A stretch of DNA of 64,000 nt from Sepioteuthis lessoniana (lineage: Eukaryota > Mollusca > Cephalopoda > Myopsida > Loliginidae): positions 35,344,883 to 35,408,882 of the forward strand of contig OY757947.1 in NCBI GenBank assembly GCA_963585895.1, in the 5' to 3' direction. Positions 39,505 to 55,300 of this stretch are shown one piece after another. The stretch's first letter is position 1; every line of letters starts with the position of its first letter. Below the pieces are notes generated by a model that worked only from the letters and a program-made list of their open reading frames with translations, had not been told where the DNA came from and searched no databases. The position numbers and the translations under genes were made by a program.

Positions 39505-40949
39505 TACCTATGAAGATGAATAAAAGATGCAGTATGGAAATTTACATTTACCGAAGAAGTTTGGATTATACCAACGCGCGGTGGATTTGTACCTATGAAG
39601 ATGAATAAAAGATGCATGAGGGAAACTTACATTTCCCCAAGAGGTTCGGATTATACCAAGGCGCGATGGATTTCTGCCTATGAAGATGAATAAAAGATGC
39701 AGAATGGAAATTTACATTTACCGAAGAAGTTTGGATTATACTAACGCACGGTGGAATGTACCTACGAAGATGAATAAATGATGCAGAATGGAAATTTACA
39801 TTTACCGGAGAAGTTTGGATTATACCAACGCGCGGTGGATTTGTACCTACGAAGATGAATAAAAGATGCAGAATGGAAATTTACATTTACCGAAGAATTT
39901 TGGATTATACCAACGCACGGTGGATTTGTACCTACGAAGATGAATAAAAGAAGCAGAATGGAAATTTACATTTACCGAAGAAGTTTGGATTACACCAACG
40001 TGCGGTGGATTTGTACCTATGAAGATGAATAAAAGATGCACGAGGGAAACTTCCATTTCCCCAAGAGGTTTGGATTATACCAACGCGCGGTGGATTCGTA
40101 CCTATGAAGATTTATAAATGATGCAGAATGGAAATTAACATTTACCGAAGAAGTTTGGATTATACCAACGTGCGGTGGATTTGTACCTAGGGAGATGAAT
40201 AAAAGATGCAGAATGGAAATTTACATTTACCGAAGAAGTTTGGATTATACCAACGCGCGGTGGATTTGTACCTATGAAGATGAATAAAAGATGCATGAGG
40301 GAAACTTACATTTCCCCAAGAGGTTCGGATTATACCAAGGCGCGATGGATTTCTGCCTATGAAGATGAATAAAAGATGCAGAATGGAAATTTACATTTAC
40401 CGAAGAAGTTTGGATTATACTAACGCACGGTGGATTGTACCTACGAAGATGAATAAATGATGCAGAATGGAAATTTACATTTACCGGAGAAGTTTGGATT
40501 ATACCAACGCGCGGTGGATTTGTACCTACGAAGATGAATAAAAGATGCAGAATGGAAATTTACATTTACCGAAGAAGTTTGGATTATACCAACGCACGGT
40601 GGATTTGTACCTACGAAGATGAATAAAAGAAGCAGAATGGAAATTTACATTTACCGAAGAAGTTTGGATTACACCAACGTGCGGTGGATTTGTACCTATG
40701 AAGATGAATAAAAGATGCACGAGGGAAACTTCCATTTCCCCAAGAGGTTTGGATTATACCAACGCGCGGTGGATTCGTACCTATGAAGATTTATAAATGA
40801 TGCAGAATGGAAATTAACATTTACCGAAGAAGTTTGGATTATACCAACGTGCGGTGGATTTGTACCTAGGGAGATGAATAAAAGATGCAGAATGGAAATT
40901 TACATTTACCGAAGAAGTTTGGATTATACCAACGCGCGGTGGATTTGTA
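39505..40949 (+). repeat. 679-bp tandem duplication (8 monomers minus 1 bp)
   Basis: About 39505-40270 matches 40184-40949 at an offset of 679 bp. Markers are GGTTCGGATTATACCAAGG (39643/40322), TTTCTGCCTATG (39670/40349), the shortened GGTGGAATGTACC against GGTGGATTGTACC (39750/40429), AATTAACATTTACC (40134/40813) and CCTAGGGAG (40187/40866). The missing base in the GGTGGAATG/GGTGGATTG monomer is shared, so it existed before the duplication. Confidence 0.8.
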
Positions 40950-43900
40950 CCTACGAAGATGAATAAAAGAAGCCGAATGGAAATTTACATTTACCGAAGA
41001 AGTTGGGATTATACCAACATGCTTTGGATTTGTACCTATGAAGATGAATAAAAGATGCACGGGGGAAACTTACATTTCCCCAAGAGGTTTGGATTATACC
41101 AACGCACGGTGGATTTGTACCTATGAAGATAAATAAAAGATGCAGAATGGAAATTTACATTTACCGAAGAAGTTTGGATTATACCAACGCGCGGTGGATT
41201 TGTACCTATGAAGATGAATAAAAGATGCAGAATGGAAATTTACATTTACCGAAGAAGTTTGGATTATACCAACGCGCGGTGGATTTGTACCTATAAAGAT
41301 GAATAAAAGATGCAGAATGGAAATTTACATTTACCGAAGAAGTTTGAATTATACCAACGCGCGGTGGATTTGTACCTATGAAGATGAATAAAAGATGCAG
41401 AATGGAAATTTACATTTACCGAAGAAATTTGGATTATACCAACGCGCGGTGGATTTTCACCTAAGAAGATGAATAAAAAATGCAGAATGGAAATTTACAT
41501 TTACCGAAGAAGTTTGGATTATACCAACGCGCGGTGGATTCGTACCTATGAAGATTTAAAAAAGATGTAGAATGGAAATTTACTTTTACCGAAGAAGTTT
41601 GGATTATACCAACGTGCGGTGGATTTGTACCTATGAAGATGAATAAAAGATGCACGAAGGAAACTCACATTTCCCCAAGAATTTTGGATTATACCAATGC
41701 GCGGTGGATTTGTACCTATGAAGATGAATAAAAGATGCAGAATGGAAATTTACATTTACAGAAGAAGTTTGGATTATACAAATGCGCGGAGGCTTTGTAC
41801 CTACGAAGATGAATAAAAGATGCAGAATGGAAATTTCCATTTACCGAAGAAGTTTGGATTATACTAACGCGCGGTGGATTTGTACCTACGAAGATGAATA
41901 AATGATGCAGAATGGAAATTTACATTTACCGAAGAAGTTTGGATTATACCAACGCACGGTGGATTTGTACCTACGAAGATGAATAAAAGAAGCAGAATGG
42001 AAATTTACATTTACCGAAGAAGTTTGGATTACACCAACGTGCGGTGGATTTGTACCTATGAAGATGAATAAAAGATGCACGAGGGAAACTTCCATTTCCC
42101 CAAGAGGTTTGGATTATACCAATGCGCGGTGGATTCGTACCTATGAAGATTTATAAATGATGCAGAATGGAAATTTACATTTACCGAAGAAGTTTGGATT
42201 ATACCAACGTGCGGTGGATTTGTACCTAGGGAGATGAATAAAAGATGCAGAATGGAAATTTACATTTACCGAAGAACTTTGGATTATACCAACGCGCGGT
42301 GGATTTGTACCTATGAAGAGGAATAAGAGATGCAGAATGGAAATTAACATTTACCGAAGAAGTTTGGATTATACCAACGGACGGTGGATTTGTACCTATG
42401 AAGATGAATAAAAGATGCATGAGGGAAACTTACATTTCCCCAAGAGGTTCGGATTATACCAACGCGCGATGGATTTCTACCTATGAAGATGAATAAAAGA
42501 AGCAGAATGGAAATTTACATTTACCGGAGAAGTTTGGATTATAGCAACGCGCGGTGGATTTGTACCTACGAAGATGAATAAAAGATGCAGAATGGAAATT
42601 TACATTTACCGAAGAAGTTTGGATTATACCAACGTGCGGTGGATTTGTACCTATGAAGATGAATAAAAGAAGCAGAATGGAAATTTACATTTACCGAAGA
42701 AGTTGGGATTATACCAACATGCTTTGGATTTGTACCTATGAAGATGAATAAAAGATGCAGAATGGAAATTTACATTTACCGAAGAAGTTTGGATTATACC
42801 AACGCGCGGTGGATTTGTACCTATGAAGATGAATAAAAGATGCATGAGGGAAACTTACATTTCCCCAAGAGGTTTGGATTATACCAACGCACGGTGGATT
42901 TGTACCTACGAAGATGAATAAAAGATGCAGAATGGAAATTTACATTTACCGAAGAAGTTTGGATTATACCAACGCACGGTGGATTTGTACCTACGAAGAT
43001 GAATAAAAGAAGCAGAATGGAAATTTACATTTACCGAAGAAGTTTGGATTACACTAACGTGCGGTGGATTTGTACCTATGAAGATGAATAAAAGATGCAC
43101 GAGGGAAACTTCCATTTCCCCAAGAGGTTTGGATTATACCAACGCGCGGTGGATTTGGACCTATGAAGATGAATAAAAGATGCAGAATGGAAATTTACAT
43201 TTACCGAATAAGTTTGGATTATACCAACGCGCGGTGGATTCGTACCTATGAAGATTTATAAATGATGCAGAATGGAAATTTACATTTACCGAATAAGTTT
43301 GGATTATACCAACGTGCGGTGGATTTGTACCTAGGGAGATGAATAAAAGATGCAGAATGGAAATTTACATTTACCGAAGAACTTTGGATTATACCAACGC
43401 GCAGTGGATTTGTACCTATGAAGAGGAATAAGAGATGCAGAATGGAAATTAACATTTACCGAAGAAGTTTGGATTATACCAACGTACGGTGGATTTGTAC
43501 CTATGAAGATGAATAAAAGATGCATGAGGGAAACTTACATTTCCCCAAGAGGTTCGGATTATACCAACGCGCGATGGATTTCTACCTATGAAGATGAATA
43601 AAAGAAGCAGAATGGAAATTTACATTTACCGGAGAAGTTTGGATTATAGCAACGCGCGGTGGATTTGTACCTACGAAGATGAATAAAAGATGCAGAATGG
43701 AAATTTACATTTACCGAAGAAGTTTGGATTATACCAACGCGCGGTGGATTTGTACCTACGAAGATGAATAAAAGAAGCAGAATGGAAATTTACATTTACC
43801 GAAGAAGTTGGGATTATACCAACATGCTTTGGATTTGTACCTATGAAGATGAATAAAAGATGCACGGGGGAAACTTACATTTCCCCAAGAGGTTTGGATT

Positions 43901-43989
43901 ATACCAACGCACGGTGGATTTGTACCTATGAAGATAAATAAAAGATGCAGAATGGAAATTTACATTTACCGAAGAAGTTTGGATTATAC

Positions 43990-45560
43990 CAACGCGCGGT
44001 GGATTTGTACCTATAAAGATGAATAAAAGATGCAGAATGGAAATTTACATTTACCGAAGAAGTTTGGATTATACCAACGCGCGGTGAATTTGTACCTATG
44101 AAGATGAATAAAAGATGCAGAATGGAAATTTACATTTACCGAAGAAGTTTGGATTATACCAACGTGCGGTGGATTTTCACCTAAGAAGATGAACAAAAAA
44201 TGCAGAATGGAAATTTACATTTACCGAAGAAGTTTAAATTATACCAACGCGCGGTGGATTCGTACCTATGAAGATTTATAAAAGATGTAGAATGGAAATT
44301 TACTTTTACCGAAGAAGTTTGGATTATACCAACGTGCGGCGGATTTGTACCTATGAAGATGTATAAAAGATGCACGAAGGAAACTCACATTTCCCCAAGA
44401 ATTTTGGATTATACCAATGCGCGGTGGATTTGTACCTATGAAGATGAATAAAAGATGTAGAATGGAAATTTACATTTACCGAAGAAGTTTGGATTATACC
44501 AACGCGCGGTGGATTTGTACCTATGAAGATGAATAAAAGATGCATGAGGGAAACTTACATTTCCCCAAGAGGTTTGGATTATACCAACGCGCGGTGGATT
44601 TGTACCTACGAAGATGAATAAAAGATGCAGAATGGAAATTTACATTTACCGAAGAAGTTTGGATTATACCAACGCACGGTGGATTTGTACCTACGAAGAT
44701 GAATAAAAGAAGCAGAATGGAAATTTACATTTACCGAAGAAGTTTGGATTACACCAACGTGCGGTGGATTTGTACCTATGAAGATGAATAAAAGATGCAC
44801 GAGGGAAACTTCCATTTCCCCAAGAGGTTTGGATTATACCAACGCGCGGTGGATTTGGACCTATGAAGATGAATAAAAGATGCAGAATGGAAATTTACAT
44901 TTACCGAATAAGTTTGGATTATACCAACGCGCGGTGGATTCGTACCTATGAAGATTTATAAATGATGCAGAATGGAAATTTACATTTACCGAAGAAGTTT
45001 GGATTATACCAACGTGCGGTGGATTTGTACCTAGGGAGATAAATAAAAGATGCAGAATGGAAATTTACATTTACCGAAGAACTTTGGATTATACCAACGC
45101 GCAGTGGATTTGTACCTATGAAGAGGCATAAGAGATGCAGAATGGAAATTAACATTTACCGAAGAAGTTTGGATTATACCAACGTACGGTGGATTTGTAC
45201 CTATGAAGATGAATAAAAGATGCATGAGGGAAACTTACATTTCCCCAAGAGGTTTGGATTATACCAACGCGCGGTGGATTTCTACCTATGAAGATGAATA
45301 AAAGATGCAGAATGGAAATTTACATTTACCGAAGAAGTTTGGATTATACCAACGCGCGGTGGATTTGTACCTACGAAGATGAATAAAAGATGCAGAATGG
45401 AAATTTACATTTACCGAAGAAGTTTGGATTATACAAACGCGCGGTGGATTTGTACCTACGAAGATGAATAAAAGAAACAGAATGGAAATTTACATTTACC
45501 GAAGAAGTTTGGATTATACCAACGTGCGGTGGATTTGTACCTATGAAGATGAATAAAAGA
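43990..45560 (+). repeat. Segmental copy 1 of a 3144-bp-offset pair
   Basis: About 1.57 kb matching 47134-48704 at +3144 bp (37 monomers minus 1 bp). Shared markers include ATTTTCACCTAAGAAGATG (44174/47318), CACGAAGGAAACTCAC (44373/47517) and AAAGAAACAG (45470/48614). Matching fails near 45560, where CACGGGGG meets an AAGAAGCAG monomer. Confidence 0.75.
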
Positions 45561-47133
45561 TGCACGGGGGAAACTTACACTTCCCCAAGAGGTTTGGATT
45601 ATACGAACGCGCGGTGGATTTGTACCTATGAAGATGAATAAAAGATGCAGAATGGAAATTTACATTTACCGAAGAAGTTTGGATTATACCAACGCGCGGT
45701 GGATTTGTACCTATGAAGATGAATAAAAGATGCAGAATGGAAATTTACATTTACCGAAGAAGTTTGGATTATACCAACGCGCGGTGGATTTGTACCTATG
45801 AAGATGAATAAAAGATGCAGAATGGAAATTTACATTTACCGAAGAAGTTTGGATTATAACAACGCCAGTGGATTTGTACCTATGAAGATGAATAAAAGAT
45901 GCAGAATGGAAATTTACATTTACCGAAGAAGTTTGGATTATACCAACGCGCGGTGGATTTTTACCTATGAAGATGAATAAAAGATGCATGAGGGAAACTT
46001 ACATTTCCCCAAGAGGTTCGGATTATACCAAGGCGCGATGGATTTCTACCTATGAAGATGAATAAAAGAAGCCGAATGGAAATTTACATTTACCGGAGAA
46101 GTTTGGATTATAGCAACGCGCGGTGGATTTGTACCTACGAAGATGAATAAAAGATGCAGAATGGAAATTTACATTTACCGAAGAAGTTTGGATTATACCA
46201 ACGCGCGGTGGATTTGTACCTACGAAGATGAATAAAAGAAGCAGAATGGAAATTTACATTTACCGAAGAAGTTGGGATTATACCAACGTGCTTTGGATTT
46301 GTACCTATGAAGATGAATAAAAGATGCACGGGGGAAACTTACATTTCCCCAAGAGGTTTGGATTATACCAACGCACGGTGGATTTGTACCTATGAAGATA
46401 AATAAAAGATGCAGAATGGAAATTTATATTTACCGAAGAAGTTTGGATTATACCAACGCGCGGTCGATTTGTACCTATGAAGATGAATAAAAGATGCAGA
46501 ATGGAAATTTACATTTACCGAAGAAGTTTGGATTATACCAACGCGCGGTGGATTTGTACCTATAAAGATAAATAAAAGATACAGAATGGAAATTTACTTT
46601 TACCGAAGAAGTTTGGATTATACCAACGTGCGGTGGATTTGTACCTATGAAGATGAATAAAAGATGCACGAAGGAAACTCACATTTCCCCAAGAATTTTG
46701 GATTATAGCAACGCGCGGTGGATTTGTACCTACGAAGATGAATAAAAGATGCAGAATGGAAATTTACATTTACCGAAGAAGTTTGGATTATACCAACGCG
46801 CGGTGGATTTGTACCTACGAAGATGAATAAAAGAAGCAGAATGGAAATTTACATTTACCGAAGAAGTTGGGATTATACCAACGTGCTTTGGATTTGTACC
46901 TATGAAGATGAATAAAAGATGCACGGGGGAAACTTACATTTCCCCAAGAGGTTTGGATTATACCAACGCACGGTGGATTTGTACCTATGAAGATAAATAA
47001 AAGATGCAGAATGGAAATTTACATTTACCGAAGAAGTTTGGATTATACCAACGCGCGGTGGATTTGTACCTATGAAGATGAATAAAAGATGCAGAATGGA
47101 AATTTACATTTACCGAAGAAGTTTGGATTATAC

Positions 47134-48704
47134 CAACGCGCGGTGGATTTGTACCTATAAAGATGAATAAAAGATACAGAATGGAAATTTACATTTACCG
47201 AAGAAGTTTGAATTATACCAACGCGCGGTGGATTTGTACCTATGAAGATGAATAAAAGATGCAGAATGGAAATTTACATTTACCGAAGAAGTTTGGATTA
47301 TACCAACGCGCGGTGGATTTTCACCTAAGAAGATGAATAAAAAATGCAGAATGGAAATTTACATTTACCGAAGAAGTTTGGATTATACCAACGCGCGGTG
47401 GATTCGTACCTATGAAGATTTATAAAAGATGTAGAATGGAAATTTACTTTTACCGAAGAAGTTTGGATTATACCAACGTGCGGTGGATTTGTACCTATGA
47501 AGATGAATAAAAGATGCACGAAGGAAACTCACATTTCCCCAAGAATTTTGGATTATACCAATGCGCGGTGGATTTGTACCTATGAAGATGAATAAAAGAT
47601 GTAGAATGGAAATTTACATTTACCGAAGAAGTTTGGATTATACCAACGCGCGGAGGATTTGTACCTATGAAGATGAATAAAAGATGCATGAGGGAAACTT
47701 ACATTTCCCCAAGAGGTTTGGATTATACCAACGCGCGGTGGATTTGTACCTACGAAGATGAATAAAAGATGCAGAATGGAAATTTACATTTACCGAAGAA
47801 GTTTGGATTATACCAACGCACGGTGGATTTGTACCTACGAAGATGAATAAAAGAAGCAGAATGGAAATTTACATTTACCGAAGAAGTTTGGATTATACCA
47901 ACGTGCGGTGGATTTGTACCTATGAAGATGAATAAAAGATGCACGAGGGAAACTTCCATTTCCCCAAGAGGTTTGGATTATACCAACGCGCGGTGGATTT
48001 GGACCTATGAAGATGAATAAAAGATGCAGAATGGAAATTTACATTTACCGAAGAAGTTTGGATTATACCAACGCGCGGTGGATTCGTACCTATGAAGATT
48101 TATAAATGATGCAGAATGGAAATTTACATTTACCGAAGAAGTTTGGATTATACCAACGTGCGGTGGATTTGTACCTAGGGAGATGAATAAAAGATGCAGA
48201 ATGGAAATTTACATTTACCGAAGAACTTTGGATTATACCAACGCGCAGTGGATTTGTACCTATGAAGAGGAATAAGAGATGCAGAATGGAAATTAACATT
48301 TACCGAAGAAGTTTGGATTATACCAACGTACGGTGGATTTGTACCTATGAAGATGAATAAAAGATTCATGAGGGAAACTTACATTTCCCCAAGAGGTTTG
48401 GATTATACCAACGCGCGGTGGATTTCTACCTATGAAGATGAATAAAAGATGCAGAATGGAAATTTACATTTACCGAAGAAGTTTGGATTATACCAACGCG
48501 CGGTGGATTTGTACCTACGAAGATGAATAAAAGATGCAGAATGGAAATTTACATTTACCGAAGAAGTTTGGATTATACAAACGCGCGGTGGATTTGTACC
48601 TACGAAGATGAATAAAAGAAACAGAATGGAAATTTACATTTACAGAAGAAGTTTGGATTATACCAACGTGCGGTGGATTTCTACCTATGAAGATGAATAA
48701 AAGA
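47134..48704 (+). repeat. Segmental copy 2 of the 3144-bp-offset pair
   Basis: This is the counterpart of 43990-45560. Its right half (from about 47.75 kb) is also repeated 1529 bp downstream (about 49.28-50.3 kb), and the TTTATAAATG cassette appears a third time after another 1529 bp near 51.16 kb. One segment therefore took part in at least two duplications. Confidence 0.75.
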
Positions 48705-51700
48705 AGCAGAATGGAAATTTACATTTACCGAAGAAGTTTTTATTATACCAACGCCAGTGGATTTGTACCTATGAAGATGAATAAAAGATGCAGAATGGAA
48801 ATTTACATTTACCGAAGAAGTTTGGATAATACCAACGCGCGGTGGATTTGTACCTATGAAGATGAATAAAAGATGCATGAGGGAAACTTACATTTCCCCA
48901 AGAGGTTCGGATTATACCAAGGCGCGATGGATTTCTGCCTATGAAGATGAATAAAAGATGCAGAATGGAAATTTACATTTACCAGAGAAGTTTGGATTAT
49001 ACCAAAGCGCGGTGGATTTGTACCTATGAAGATGAATAAAAGATGCAGAATGGAAATTTACATTTACCGAAGAAGTTTGAATTATACAAATGCGCGGTGG
49101 ATTTGTACCTACGAAGATGAATAAAAGATGCAGAATGGAAATTTCCATTTACCGAAGAAGTTTGGATTATACTAACGCGCGGTGGATTTTTACCTACGAA
49201 GATTAATAAATGATGCAGAATGGAAATTTACATTTACCGGAGAAGTTTGGATTATACCAACGCGCGGTGGATTTGTACCTACGAAGATGAATAAAAGATG
49301 CAGAATGGAAATTTACATTTACCGAAGAAGTTTGGATTATACCAACGCACGGTGGATTTGTACCTACGAAGATGAATAAAAGAAGCAGAATGGAAATTTA
49401 CATTTACCGAAGAAGTTTGGATTACACCAACGTGCGGTGGATTTGTACCTATGAAGATGAATAAAAGATGCACGAGGGAAACTTCCATTTCCCCAAGAGG
49501 TTTGGATTATACCAACGCGCGGTGGATTTGGACCTATGAAGATGAATAAAAGATGCAGAATGGAAATTTACATTTACCGAAGAAGTTTGGATTATACCAA
49601 CGCGCGGTGGATTCGTACCTATGAAGATTTATAAATGATGCAGAATGGAAATTTACATTTACCGAAGAAGTTTGGATTATACCAACGTGCAGTGGATTTG
49701 TACCTAGGGAGATGAATAAAAGATGCAGAATGGAAATTTACATTTACCGAAGAACTTTGGATTATACCAACGCGCGGTGGATTTGTACCTATGAAGAGGA
49801 ATAAGAGATGCAGAATGGAAATTAACATTTACCGAAGAAGTTTGGATTATACCAACGGACGGTGGATTTGTACCTATGAAGATGAATAAAAGATGCATGA
49901 GGGAAACTTACATTTCCCCAAGAGGTTTGGATTATACCAACGCGCGGTGGATTTCTACCTATGAAGATGAATAAAAGATGCAGAATGGAAATTTACATTT
50001 ACCGAAGAAGTTTTGATTATACCAACGCGCGGTGGATTTGTACCTAAGTAGATGAATAAAAGATGCAGAATGGAAATTTACATTTACCGAAGAAGTTTGG
50101 ATTATACAAACGCGCGGTGGATTTGTACCTACGAAGATGAATAAAAGAAACAGAATGGAAATTTACATTTACCGAAGAAGTTTGGATTATACCAACGTGC
50201 GGTGGATTTGTACCTATGAAGATGAGTAAAAGATGCACGAGGGAAACTTACATTTCCCCAAGAGGTTTGGATTATACGAACGCGGGGTGGATTTGTACCT
50301 TTGAAGATGAAAAAAAGATGCAGAATGGAAATTTACATTTACCGAAGAAGTTTGGATTATACCAACGCGCGGTGGATTTGTACCTATGAAGATGAATAAA
50401 AGATGCAGAATGGAAATTTACATTTACCGAAGAAGTTTGGATTATACCAACGCGCGGTGGATTTGTACCTATGAAGATGAATAAAAGATGCAGAATGGAA
50501 ATTTACATTTACCGAAGAAGTTTGGATTATACCAACGCCAGTGGATTTGTACCTATGAAGATGAATAAAAGATGCAGAATGGAAATTTACATTTACCGAA
50601 GAAGTTTGGATTATACCAACGCGCGGTGGATTTGTACCTATGAAGATGAATAAAAGATGCATGAGGGAAACTTACATTTCCCCAAGAGGTTCGGATTATA
50701 CCAAGGCGCGGTGTATTTCTACCTATGAAGATGAATAAAAGAAGCAGAATGGAAATTTACATTTACCGGAGAAGTTTGGATTATAGCAACGCGCGGTGGA
50801 TTTGTACCTACGAAGATGAATAAAAGATGCAGAATGGAAATTTACATTTACCGAAGAAGTTTGGATTATACTAACGCGCGGTGGATTTGTACCTGCGAAG
50901 ATGAATTAAAGAAGCAGAATGGAAATTTACATTTACCGAAGAAGTTTGGATTACACCAACGTGCGGTGGATTTGTACCTATGAAGATGAATAAAAGATGC
51001 ACGAGGGAAACTTCCATTTCCCCAAGAGGTTTGGATTATACCAACGCGCGGTGGATTTGGACCTATGAAGATGAATAAAAGATGCAGAATTGAAATTTAC
51101 ATTTACCGAAGAAGTTTGGATTATACCAACGCGCGGTGGATTCGTACCTATGAAGATTTATAAATGATGCAGAATGGAAATTTACATTTACCGAAGAAGT
51201 TTGGATTATACCAACGTGCGGTGGATTTGTGCCTAGGGAGATGAATAAAAGATGCAGAATGGAAATTTACATTTACCGAAGAACTTTGGATTATACCAAC
51301 GCGCGGTGGATTTGTACCTATGAAGAGGAATAAGAGATGCAGAATGGAAATTAACATTTACCGAAGAAGTTTGGATTATACCAACGGACGGTGGATTTGT
51401 ACCTATGAAGATGAATAAAAGATGCATGAGGGAAACTTACATTTCCCCAAGAGGTTCGGATTATACCAAGGCGCGATGGATTTCTACCTATGAAGATGAA
51501 TAAAAGAAGCAGAATGGAAATTTACATTTACCGGAGAAGTTTGGATTATAGCAACGCGCGGTGGATTTGTACCTACGAAGATGAATAAAAGATGCAGAAT
51601 GGAAATTTACATTTACCGAAGAAGTTTGGATTATACCAACGCGCGGTGGATTTGTACCTACGAAGATGAATAAAAGAAGCAGAATGGAAATTTACATTTA

Positions 51701-52499
51701 CCGAAGAAGTTGGGATTATACCAACGTGCTTTGGATTTGTACCTATGAAGATGAATAAAAGATGCACGGGGGAAACTTACATTTCCCCAAGAGGTTTGGA
51801 TTATACCAACGCACGGTGGATTTGTACCTATGAAGATAAATAAAAGATGCAGAATGGAAATTTACATTTACCGAAGAAGTTTGGATTATACCAACGCGCG
51901 GTGGATTTGTAGCTATGAAGATGAATAAAAGATGCAGAATGGAAATTTACATTTACCGAAGAAGTTTGGATTATACCAACGCGCGGTGGATTTGTACCTA
52001 TAAAGATGAATAAAAGATGCAGAATGGAAATTTACATTTACCGAAGAAGTTTGGATTATACCAACGCGCGGTGGATTTGTACCTACGAAGATGAATAAAA
52101 GAAGCAGAATGGAAATTTACATTTACCGAAGAAGTTGGGATTATACCAACGTTTTTGGATTTGTACCTATGAAGATGAATAAAAGATGCACGGGGGAAAC
52201 TTACATTTTCCCAAGAGGTTTGGATTATACCAACGCACGGTGGATTTGTACCTATGAAGATAAATAAAAGATGCAGAATGGAAATTTACATTTACCGAAG
52301 AAGTTTGGATTATACCAACGCGCGGTGGATTTGTACCTATGAAGATGAATAAAAGATGCAGAATGGAAATTTACATTTACCGAAGAAGTTTGGATTATAC
52401 AAACGCGCGGTGGATTTGTACCTATGAAGATGAATAAAAGATGCATGAGGGAAACTTACATTTCCCCAAGAGGTTTGGATTATACCAACGCGCGGTGGA

Positions 52500-55300
52500 T
52501 TTGTACCTACGAAGATGAATAAAAGAAGCAGAATGGAAATTTACATTTACCGAAGAAGTTTGGATTACACCAACGTGCGGTGGATTTGTACCTATGAAGA
52601 TGAATAAAAGATGCACGAGGGAAACTTCCATTTCCCCAAGAGGTTTGGATTATACCAACGCACGGTGGATTTGGACCTATGAAGATGAATAAAAGATGCA
52701 GAATGGAAATTTACATTTACCGAAGAAGTTTGGATTATACCAATGCGCGGTGGATTCGTACCTATGAAGATTTATAAATGATGCAGAATGGAAATTTACA
52801 TTTACCGAAGAAGTTTGGATTATACCAACGTGCGGTGGATTTGTACCTAGGGAGATGAATAAAAGATGCAGAATGGAAATTTACATTTACCGAGAACTTT
52901 GGATTATACCAACGCGCGGTGGATTTGTACCTATGAAGAGGAATAAGAGATGCAGAATGGAAATTAACATTTACCGAAGAAGTTTGGATTATACCAACGG
53001 ACGGTGGATTTGTACCTATGAAGATGAATAAAAGATGCATGAGGGAAACTTACATTTCCCCAAGAGGTTTGGATCATACCAACGCGCGGTGGATTTCTAC
53101 CTATGAAGATGAATAAAAGATGCAGAATGGAAATTTACATTTACCGAGGAAGTTTAGATTATACCAACGCGCGGTGGATTTGTACCTACGAAGATGAATA
53201 AAAGATGCAGAATGGAAATTTACATTTACCGAAGAAGTTTGGATTATACAAACGCGCGGTGGATTTGTACCTACGAAGATGAATAAAAGAAACAGAATGG
53301 AAATTTACATTTACCGAAGAAGTTTGGATTATACCAACGTGCGGTGGATTTGTACCTATGAAGATGAATAAAAGATGCACGAGGGAAACTTACATTTCCC
53401 CAAGAGGTTTGGATTATACGAACGCGCGGTGGATTTGTACCTATGAAGATGAATAAAAGATGCAGAATGGAAATTTACATTTACCGAAGAAGTTTGGATT
53501 ATACCAACGCGCGGTGGATTTGTGCCTATGAAGATGAATAAAAGATGCAGAATGGAAATTTACATTTACCGAAGAAGTTTGGATTATACCAACGCGCGGT
53601 GGATTTGTACCTATGAAGATGAATAAAAGATGCAGAATGGAAATTTACATTTACCGAAGAAGTTTGGATTATACCAACGAGCGGTGGATTTGTACCTATG
53701 AAGATGAATAAAAGATGCAGAATGGAAATTTACATTTACCGAAGAAGTTTGGATTATACCAACGTGCGGTGGATTTGTACCTATGAAGATGAATAAAAGA
53801 TGCAGAATGGAAATTTACATTTACCGAAGAAGTTTGGATTATACCAACGCGCGGTGGATTTGTACCTATGAAGATGAATAAAAGATGCATGAGGGAAACT
53901 CACATTTCCCCAAGAGGTTCGGATTATACCAAGGCGCGATGGATTTCTACCTATGAAGATGAATAAAAGAAGCCGAATGGAAATTTACATTTACCGGAGA
54001 AGTTTGGATTATAGCAACGCGCGGTGGATTTGTACCTACGAAGATGAATAAAAGATGCAGAATGGAAATTTACATTTACCGAAGAAGTTTGGATTATACC
54101 AACGCGCGGTGGATTTGTACCTACGAAGATGAATAAAAGAAGCAGAATGGAAATTTACATTTACCGAAGAAGTTGGTATTATACCAACGTGCTTTGGATT
54201 TGTACCTATGAAGACGAATAAAAGATGCACAGGGGAAACTTACATTTCCCCAAGAGGTTTGGATTATACCAACGCACGGTGGATTTGTACCTATGAAGAT
54301 AAATAAAAGATGCAGAATGGAAATTTACATTTACCGAAGAAGTTTGGATTATACCAACGCGCGGTGGATTTGTACCTATGAAGATGAATAAAAGATGCAG
54401 AATGGAAATTTACATTTACCGAAGAAGTTTGGATTATACCAACGCGCGGTGGATTTGTACCTATGAAGATGAATAAAAGATGCACGAGGGAAACTTCCAT
54501 TTCCCCAAGAGGTTTGGATTATACCAACGCGCGGTGGATTTGGACCTATGAAGATGAATAAAAGATGCAGAATGGAAATTTACATTTACCGAAGAAGTTT
54601 GGATTATACCAACGCGCGGTGGATTCGTACCTATGAAGATTTATAAATGATGCAGAATGGAAATTTACATTTACCGAAGAAGTTTGGATTATACCAACGT
54701 GCGGTGGATTTGTACCTAGGGAGATGAATAAAAGATGCAGAATGGAAATTTACATTTACCGAAGAACTTTGGATTATACCAATGCGCGGTGGATTTGTAC
54801 CTATGAAGAGGAATAAGAGATGCAGAATGGAAATTAACATTTACCGAAGAAGTTTGGATTATACCAACGGACGGTGGATTTGTACCTATGAAGATGAATA
54901 AAAGATGCATGAGGGAAACTTACATTTCCCCAAGAGGTTTGGATTATACCAACGCGCGGTGGATTTCTACCTATGAAGATGAATAAAAGATGCAGAATGG
55001 AAATTTACATTTACCGAAGAAGTTTGGATTATACCAACGCGCGGTGGATTTGTACCTACGAAGATGAATAAAAGATGCAGAATGGAAATTTACATTTACC
55101 GAAGAAGTTTGGATTATACAAACGCGCGGTGGATTTGTACCTACGAAGATGAATAAAAGAAACAGAATGGATATTTACATTTACCGAAGAAGTTTGGATT
55201 ATACCAACGTGCGGTGGATTTGTACCTATGAAGATGAGTAAAAGATGCACGAGGGAAACTTACATTTCCCCAAGAGGTTTGGATTATACGAACGCGCGGT
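52500..55300 (+). repeat. Second 22-monomer-offset duplication
   Basis: Monomers at about 52.55-53.45 kb recur about 1870 bp downstream at 54.4-55.3 kb. CCTAGGGAG (52845/54715), GAGGAATAAGAG and the AAAGAAACAG monomer (near 53288/55158) fit 1869-1870 bp, a difference explained by a 1-bp deletion near 52893 (ACCGAGAACTTTGG for ACCGAAGAACTTTGG). The offset equals that of the 17.3-20.3 kb duplication, but the monomers are unrelated. Confidence 0.7.
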